DNA of 64,000 nt. It comes from JAJYSO01 sp964579505. Lineage in GTDB: Bacteria > Bacteroidota > Bacteroidia > Flavobacteriales > Flavobacteriaceae. Location: assembly GCA_964579505.1 (NCBI GenBank), contig CAZOGC010000001.1, forward strand, positions 1 through 64,000, written 5' to 3'. A model generated the notes under the pieces. It was given only the letters and a program-made list of their open reading frames with translations. It had not been told where the DNA came from and made no database searches. This document shows positions 60,863 to 64,000 of the stretch, piece after piece; position 1 is the stretch's first letter, and each line of letters opens with the position of its first letter. The position numbers and the translations under genes were made by a program.

Positions 60863-61594
60863 ATGAATCATAGACCAAAGCTTGGTAAATTTATTTTTGG
60901 TGGTGGAAACAAGCTGCGCTTAGCTACCGATAATACCTTGGCTGAAGAGACATTGAGCGAAGTGTTAGTCAGCAGTTTGTATGCTTTGCAAGAACATGCT
61001 TATATCAACGCATATACCACCGGTTTGCCTCCAAAAGGCTTAAACAATTTGGCACAACACTATTGGGGTATTTATGACCGAGAAGGGGCGCTAGAAATTA
61101 TTAATCGATTGTTGAAACGCAATCGAAACAATAATTTGCGGGTTATTTATGAAGCTTATGAATATGAAGATTTTCCTGATTATTTAAAATTTAGGTTACA
61201 CGAAGATGATGAGGAAATTATAAAACGATATATAGCCTATCTAAATAAACTTCACGAAGTAGTTCCTCCTTTACTAAAAACAGGTTATTTTGATGAATAT
61301 GCACAAGTTATAAAATGCCAAGATTCCGGTTGGAATTTAGCGCAGGCTTCTTTTTTGGCAAGGTGCTGCTATGATTTAGGATATATTCAACAAAAGGAGT
61401 TAATAATATTGCTTCGGCAATTGTACAAAGAGTTAGAATCTCATTGTTCTACTTGGCAAGAATATACAGCTAGCTATATATTGGGAAGGCAAGTAGAGGG
61501 GTGGACAGATATAAAAAAAGTAAAAGAATTGGTTAAGCAGCTGTTTTATAATAAGAAAAGCCCATTACAAGGCAAACAAGCAACTAAAATTTAG
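60863..61594 (+). CDS. DUF1266 protein
   Basis: A 243-aa soluble protein. The region HYWGIYDREGALEIINRLL, SGWNLAQASFLARCCYDLGYI, and WQEYTASYILGRQVEGW matches the pattern of DUF1266 (YbeU/YbeR-like) proteins: a helical bundle with conserved W and R residues. No enzymatic motif. It is convergent with yhhQ at a 6-base distance. Function unknown; related genes often occur near toxin or phage defence genes, which are not seen here. Confidence 0.75.
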   Translation: MNHRPKLGKFIFGGGNKLRLATDNTLAEETLSEVLVSSLYALQEHAYINAYTTGLPPKGLNNLAQHYWGIYDREGALEIINRLLKRNRNNNLRVIYEAYEYEDFPDYLKFRLHEDDEEIIKRYIAYLNKLHEVVPPLLKTGYFDEYAQVIKCQDSGWNLAQASFLARCCYDLGYIQQKELIILLRQLYKELESHCSTWQEYTASYILGRQVEGWTDIKKVKELVKQLFYNKKSPLQGKQATKI

Positions 61595-61600
61595 CGTGTA

Positions 61601-62236
61601 TTAAGCCGTTGCTAGATGAAATTTTTTGGTAACTCGATCTAGAATGGCCTTGTATAAGGGCAGAAAAAAGATGGCGTTAATCAATATTTTAAAGGTGTAA
61701 TCTACAGCTGCAATTTCTACCAAATTGCTGGCTAAATAAGTATCAGAGGTTTTGTAAAAAGCAATTGTAAAAAAAGTAATTGTATCCATTAAGTTTCCAA
61801 AAATGGCAGAAGCAAGTGGGGCGTGCCACCACTGTTTGTGCTGCCTAAGTTTATTAAAAACAAACACATCTAAAATTTGCCCGATAACATAGGCCGAAAA
61901 GCTGGCTAAGGCAATGCGTGCCACAAAGAGATTAAAATGAGTTAACGAGTCAAAGCCCAGCCAAATGCCATGCCGAAATCCCACGGTAATGACGTAAGAA
62001 ATAACCAGCGCCGGAAACATAGCTTTAAAAATAATGCGTCTCCCCAAATGAGCGCCGAAAATACGTACGGTCAAATCGGTAGCTAAAAAAATAAAAGGGA
62101 ATGTAAAGGCTCCCCAAGTAGCTTTAAATCCGAAAACAGTAATCGGAAACTGTACTAAATAATTACTAGCCGCAATAATAAAAATGTGAAAACCGGCAAG
62201 CGTAAAGGCCAGTTTTTTAGTTTGTTGGAGTAGCAT
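61601..62236 (-). CDS. yhhQ: Queuosine-precursor transporter (YhhQ/QPTR family)
   Basis: A 211-aa membrane protein with six helices. It is a member of the family that imports 7-deazaguanine bases (preQ0, preQ1 or queuine) for tRNA modification. Signs are the FPFIFLATDLTVRIFGAHLGRR segment (cited in part), FSAYVIGQILDVFVFNKLR, and PLASAIFGNLMDTITFF. A preQ1-I riboswitch immediately upstream ties it to queuosine. Tgt is in the same window; queC, queD, queE and queF are not. Confidence 0.9.
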   Translation of the reverse strand: MLLQQTKKLAFTLAGFHIFIIAASNYLVQFPITVFGFKATWGAFTFPFIFLATDLTVRIFGAHLGRRIIFKAMFPALVISYVITVGFRHGIWLGFDSLTHFNLFVARIALASFSAYVIGQILDVFVFNKLRQHKQWWHAPLASAIFGNLMDTITFFTIAFYKTSDTYLASNLVEIAAVDYTFKILINAIFFLPLYKAILDRVTKKFHLATA

Positions 62237-62241
62237 GTCGT

Positions 62242-62275
62242 GTAGTTTTTTTACGTGGGAGGATTTCGAACCACG
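62242..62275 (-). promoter_or_regulatory. preQ1-I riboswitch in front of yhhQ
   Basis: On the minus strand stem P1 CGTGG / CCACG encloses a loop TTCGAAATCCTC. It matches the preQ1-I pattern GGTTC-nnn-ATC-nn-CCC, and the stem is followed directly by the A-rich tail TAAAAAAACTAC that forms the pseudoknot. The tail ends 5 bases before the yhhQ ATG, so ligand binding would hide the start site. A second hairpin (AGACG / CGTCT, 62276-62291) lies just 5'. Confidence 0.85.
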
Positions 62276-62328
62276 AGACGCTTTAACGTCTGTTAATTTG
62301 GGCGCAAGGTACGCTTTTTTATAAAAAA

Positions 62329-62350
62329 TGAGCCCAATATTTTGGGCTCA
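62329..62350 (-). terminator. Intrinsic terminator after the YeaQ-like gene
   Basis: TGAGCCCAA paired with TTGGGCTCA, a 4-base loop, followed on the minus strand by ATTTTTTAT. It stops transcription before the yhhQ riboswitch. Confidence 0.75.
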
Positions 62351-62401
62351 AAAATAATACAATCAACAGATTACGGCATTTTGTAATCAGTTATAGACTC
62401 A

Positions 62402-62644
62402 TTATTTTCCTTTAATAAGTCTAATAATCCAAATAAGAATAATGGCACCAATAAGGGCAACAATTAAATTACCAATAATTCCGCCGCCGGTAATACCAAT
62501 CCAGCCGAGTACCATGCCACCAATCCAGCCGCCAATAATTCCTACAATAATATCTACAATGAGGCCAAAGCCTTCACCGCGCATAATTTTTCCGGCCAGC
62601 CATCCGGCTATAGCACCAATAATAAGGGTCCAAATAATGCCCAT
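62402..62644 (-). CDS. GlsB/YeaQ/YmgE family small membrane protein
   Basis: An 80-aa hydrophobic protein with three helices and the family pattern AGWLAGKIMRGEGFGLI and GIIGNLIVALIGAIILI. The name transglycosylase-associated is historical; members are stress-related membrane proteins without proven enzyme activity. Stand-alone gene. Confidence 0.9.
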   Translation of the reverse strand: MGIIWTLIIGAIAGWLAGKIMRGEGFGLIVDIIVGIIGGWIGGMVLGWIGITGGGIIGNLIVALIGAIILIWIIRLIKGK

Positions 62645-62768
62645 GAGTTTAAAAATTTAGGGGGTTAATGTTAACGAATATATAAAAAAATGATTATATA
62701 TTACAAAATCGTTAACTATTTTTATTTTATATCATTGTTTTAAGGGGCCGTTTTAGAGGCTATTATTT

Positions 62769-62776
62769 TACTTTTG
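62769..62776 (+). promoter_or_regulatory. -7 promoter box for the YceI gene
   Basis: TACTTTTG matches TAnnTTTG, 25 bases before the ATG at 62802. Confidence 0.5.
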
Positions 62777-62801
62777 TCGCTATAATTACAATAAGCGATT
62801 G

Positions 62802-63335
62802 ATGGCTACATGGAAATTTGATGCAGAGCACAGCGAACTTATGTTTAGGGTTCGTCACTTAATGATAACTACTACTACCGGAAGTTTCTTACAATTTTCT
62901 GTAACTATGCAAGCAGCAGAGAAACCTTTTCATCAAGCTTGTTTTAAGATGAATGCTGAGGTAGATTCTATAGATACGCGAGATCAAATTAGAGATGATC
63001 ATCTAAAGAACGCTGATTTTTTTGATGTTAAACGGTATCCGCAGATTACATTTGAATCAACTGGACTTAAAAAGAAGACTTCTTCTGACGAATACAGTTT
63101 GCAAGGAATACTGACGATAAAAGGAACTGCAAAGTCGGTTGAATTTACCCTGAAGTATGGCGGTATAGCCAAAGACGCCTATGCTAATGAATATAAGATG
63201 GGGTTTACAGTATTAGGCGAAATTGACCGAAGAGATTGGGACATTTCATTTTATATGCCTTTAGAAACCGGTGGAATTGCTGTAGGTAATAAAATTTCTG
63301 TTTGGGCAGAGGTAGAGTTTAAGCGTGTAGATTAA
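62802..63335 (+). CDS. YceI-family lipid-binding protein
   Basis: A 177-aa lipocalin-like barrel protein starting MATWKFDAEHSELMF, a classic YceI start. Further motifs are SIDTRDQIRDDHLKNADFFD and YPQITFEST. Family members bind isoprenoid or other amphiphilic ligands. No signal peptide is seen, so it should be cytoplasmic, unlike E. coli YceI. A TTG just before the ATG is less likely to be used. Its stop abuts the stop of the convergent MFS gene with no gap. Confidence 0.92.
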   Translation: MATWKFDAEHSELMFRVRHLMITTTTGSFLQFSVTMQAAEKPFHQACFKMNAEVDSIDTRDQIRDDHLKNADFFDVKRYPQITFESTGLKKKTSSDEYSLQGILTIKGTAKSVEFTLKYGGIAKDAYANEYKMGFTVLGEIDRRDWDISFYMPLETGGIAVGNKISVWAEVEFKRVD

Positions 63336-64000
63336 CTACTCAGTTTCTGTAGCAATAGGAGTTTCTGGTTTTTTGCTCTTCAAAAACGCAAAAGCTAAGA
63401 AAGCTCCCACAAGTGCCAGTCCACAACCCACCAAAACCGGGGTGTCATAAGCTAATCCCAGTGTAATAGGAATTCCGCCTAGATAGGCACCTAACGTGTT
63501 TCCCATATTAAAACAAGCCTGTCCGGCAGAGGCCGCAAAGGTTTCGGCTCCTTTAGCATCACGAATCAACATCATTTGTAGCGGGGTACCCACCAAAAAG
63601 GCAATAATGCCGGTTATTAAGGCCATTACGTATGCCATAAACCCTATAGAAGCTGTAAAATGAACGACCAATAAGCAGATTACCATTGCCAAAAAACCAA
63701 TAATAGCGGCTATGGTAGGGTTCATTATGTCAGCTAGTTTGCCTCCCAGCAAGTTGCCTATTACCATTCCCAGTCCTACCAAAATCATAATAATAGGTAC
63801 CTGACTTTTTGCCAATCCGGATACGTTTATAACTAAGGGAGCAATGTAAGAAACCCAGGCAAAGAGTCCACCGGTACCAATAGCAATCACCGCCACAAGC
63901 AACCAAGAACGTCTCTTTTTAAAATAGTGCAGTTGTTTTCGCAGGTTATTGTTGGCTTGTTGTGGTAAGTTGGGTAACCATCCACCAATAGCGATAAGGG
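63336..64000 (-). CDS. MFS transporter, AraJ-like (5' end outside window)
   Basis: The C-terminal part of a major facilitator, open to the window edge; the frame reads through LPNLPQQANNNLRKQLHYF with no start or stop, so at least 221 aa are seen. The LVGLGMVIGNLLGGKLADI segment is the repeat of MFS motif 1 in the C-half. Helices continue to ALVGAFLAFAFL. It resembles AraJ/YdhP-type sugar or drug exporters. Substrate unknown. A TTG at 63902 is not the real start. Confidence 0.88.
   Translation of the reverse strand, partial: LIAIGGWLPNLPQQANNNLRKQLHYFKKRRSWLLVAVIAIGTGGLFAWVSYIAPLVINVSGLAKSQVPIIMILVGLGMVIGNLLGGKLADIMNPTIAAIIGFLAMVICLLVVHFTASIGFMAYVMALITGIIAFLVGTPLQMMLIRDAKGAETFAASAGQACFNMGNTLGAYLGGIPITLGLAYDTPVLVGCGLALVGAFLAFAFLKSKKPETPIATETE

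Noticed and set aside
62254..62310. tRNA-like piece with GGTTCGAA near the yhhQ start
   Set aside because: The would-be T-arm does not pair (GTGG against TCCTC) and there is no acceptor or anticodon arm. The preQ1-I aptamer explains the same bases much better.
2320..62770. -33 TTTG elements for the promoter boxes
   Set aside because: I looked 17-22 bases upstream of each TAnnTTTG box and found no convincing match, so only the -7 boxes are reported.

Overview
The window is a stretch of chromosome from a Bacteroidota bacterium, most likely of the Flavobacteriia. The reasons are the SusC/SusD outer-membrane pairs controlled by FecR and ECF sigma factors, the TAnnTTTG type of -7 promoter box in front of many genes, the near absence of Shine-Dalgarno sequences, and gene orders such as ftsK-lolA-lptG-ribB and tgt-lptF-accA-dnaB. 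I see no rRNA, tRNA, CRISPR array, prophage or IS element.

Layout. 0.2-2.2 kb: NAD salvage operon pncB-pncA. 2.4-11.5 kb: udk, ftsK, lolA, an LptF/G permease, ribB with a dead GTP cyclohydrolase domain, a membrane protein, an OmpA lipoprotein and a SpoU methyltransferase. 11.6-16.3 kb: aroC, a dicarboxylate or glutamate symporter and a split transketolase. 16.4-19.9 kb: a two-gene exported system of unknown function. 20.1-25.1 kb: tgt, a second LptF/G permease, accA and dnaB. 25.4-45.4 kb: two tandem copies of an ECF sigma / FecR / SusC / SusD / TlpA module. 45.5-48.7 kb: thrS-infC-rpmI-rplT. 49-53.5 kb: a SIMPL protein, an S41 peptidase and a sigma / anti-sigma / DUF4252 operon. 53.7-64 kb: DUF4870 protein, mnmE, a GIY-YIG nuclease between repeats, a beta-lactamase-like hydrolase, a HAD phosphatase, an M1 peptidase, a glycosidase remnant, a DUF1266 protein, the queuosine-precursor transporter yhhQ, a YeaQ-like protein, YceI and a truncated MFS transporter.

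The accessory core is the 20-kb double SusCD-TlpA region. Each half has a divergent sigma gene, then FecR, SusC with an STN signalling domain, SusD and two TlpA thioredoxin-like proteins; the second half adds a lone DsbD-alpha domain. Neither half has a glycosidase, so these are better read as redox-linked uptake systems than as polysaccharide loci. Each half also carries RNA signals that annotation would miss. A putative short antisense RNA lies across the SusC leader, with a promoter box touching the SusC start codon and a perfect terminator. A nearly identical 116-nt structured element closes each operon.

Other points of interest are a preQ1-I riboswitch in front of yhhQ (matching tgt elsewhere in the window), a GIY-YIG gene bracketed by 60-nt identical repeats, an infC gene starting with AUC, and a Tgt lacking the usual zinc cysteines. 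All calls are from reading sequence and translations; no database search was run.
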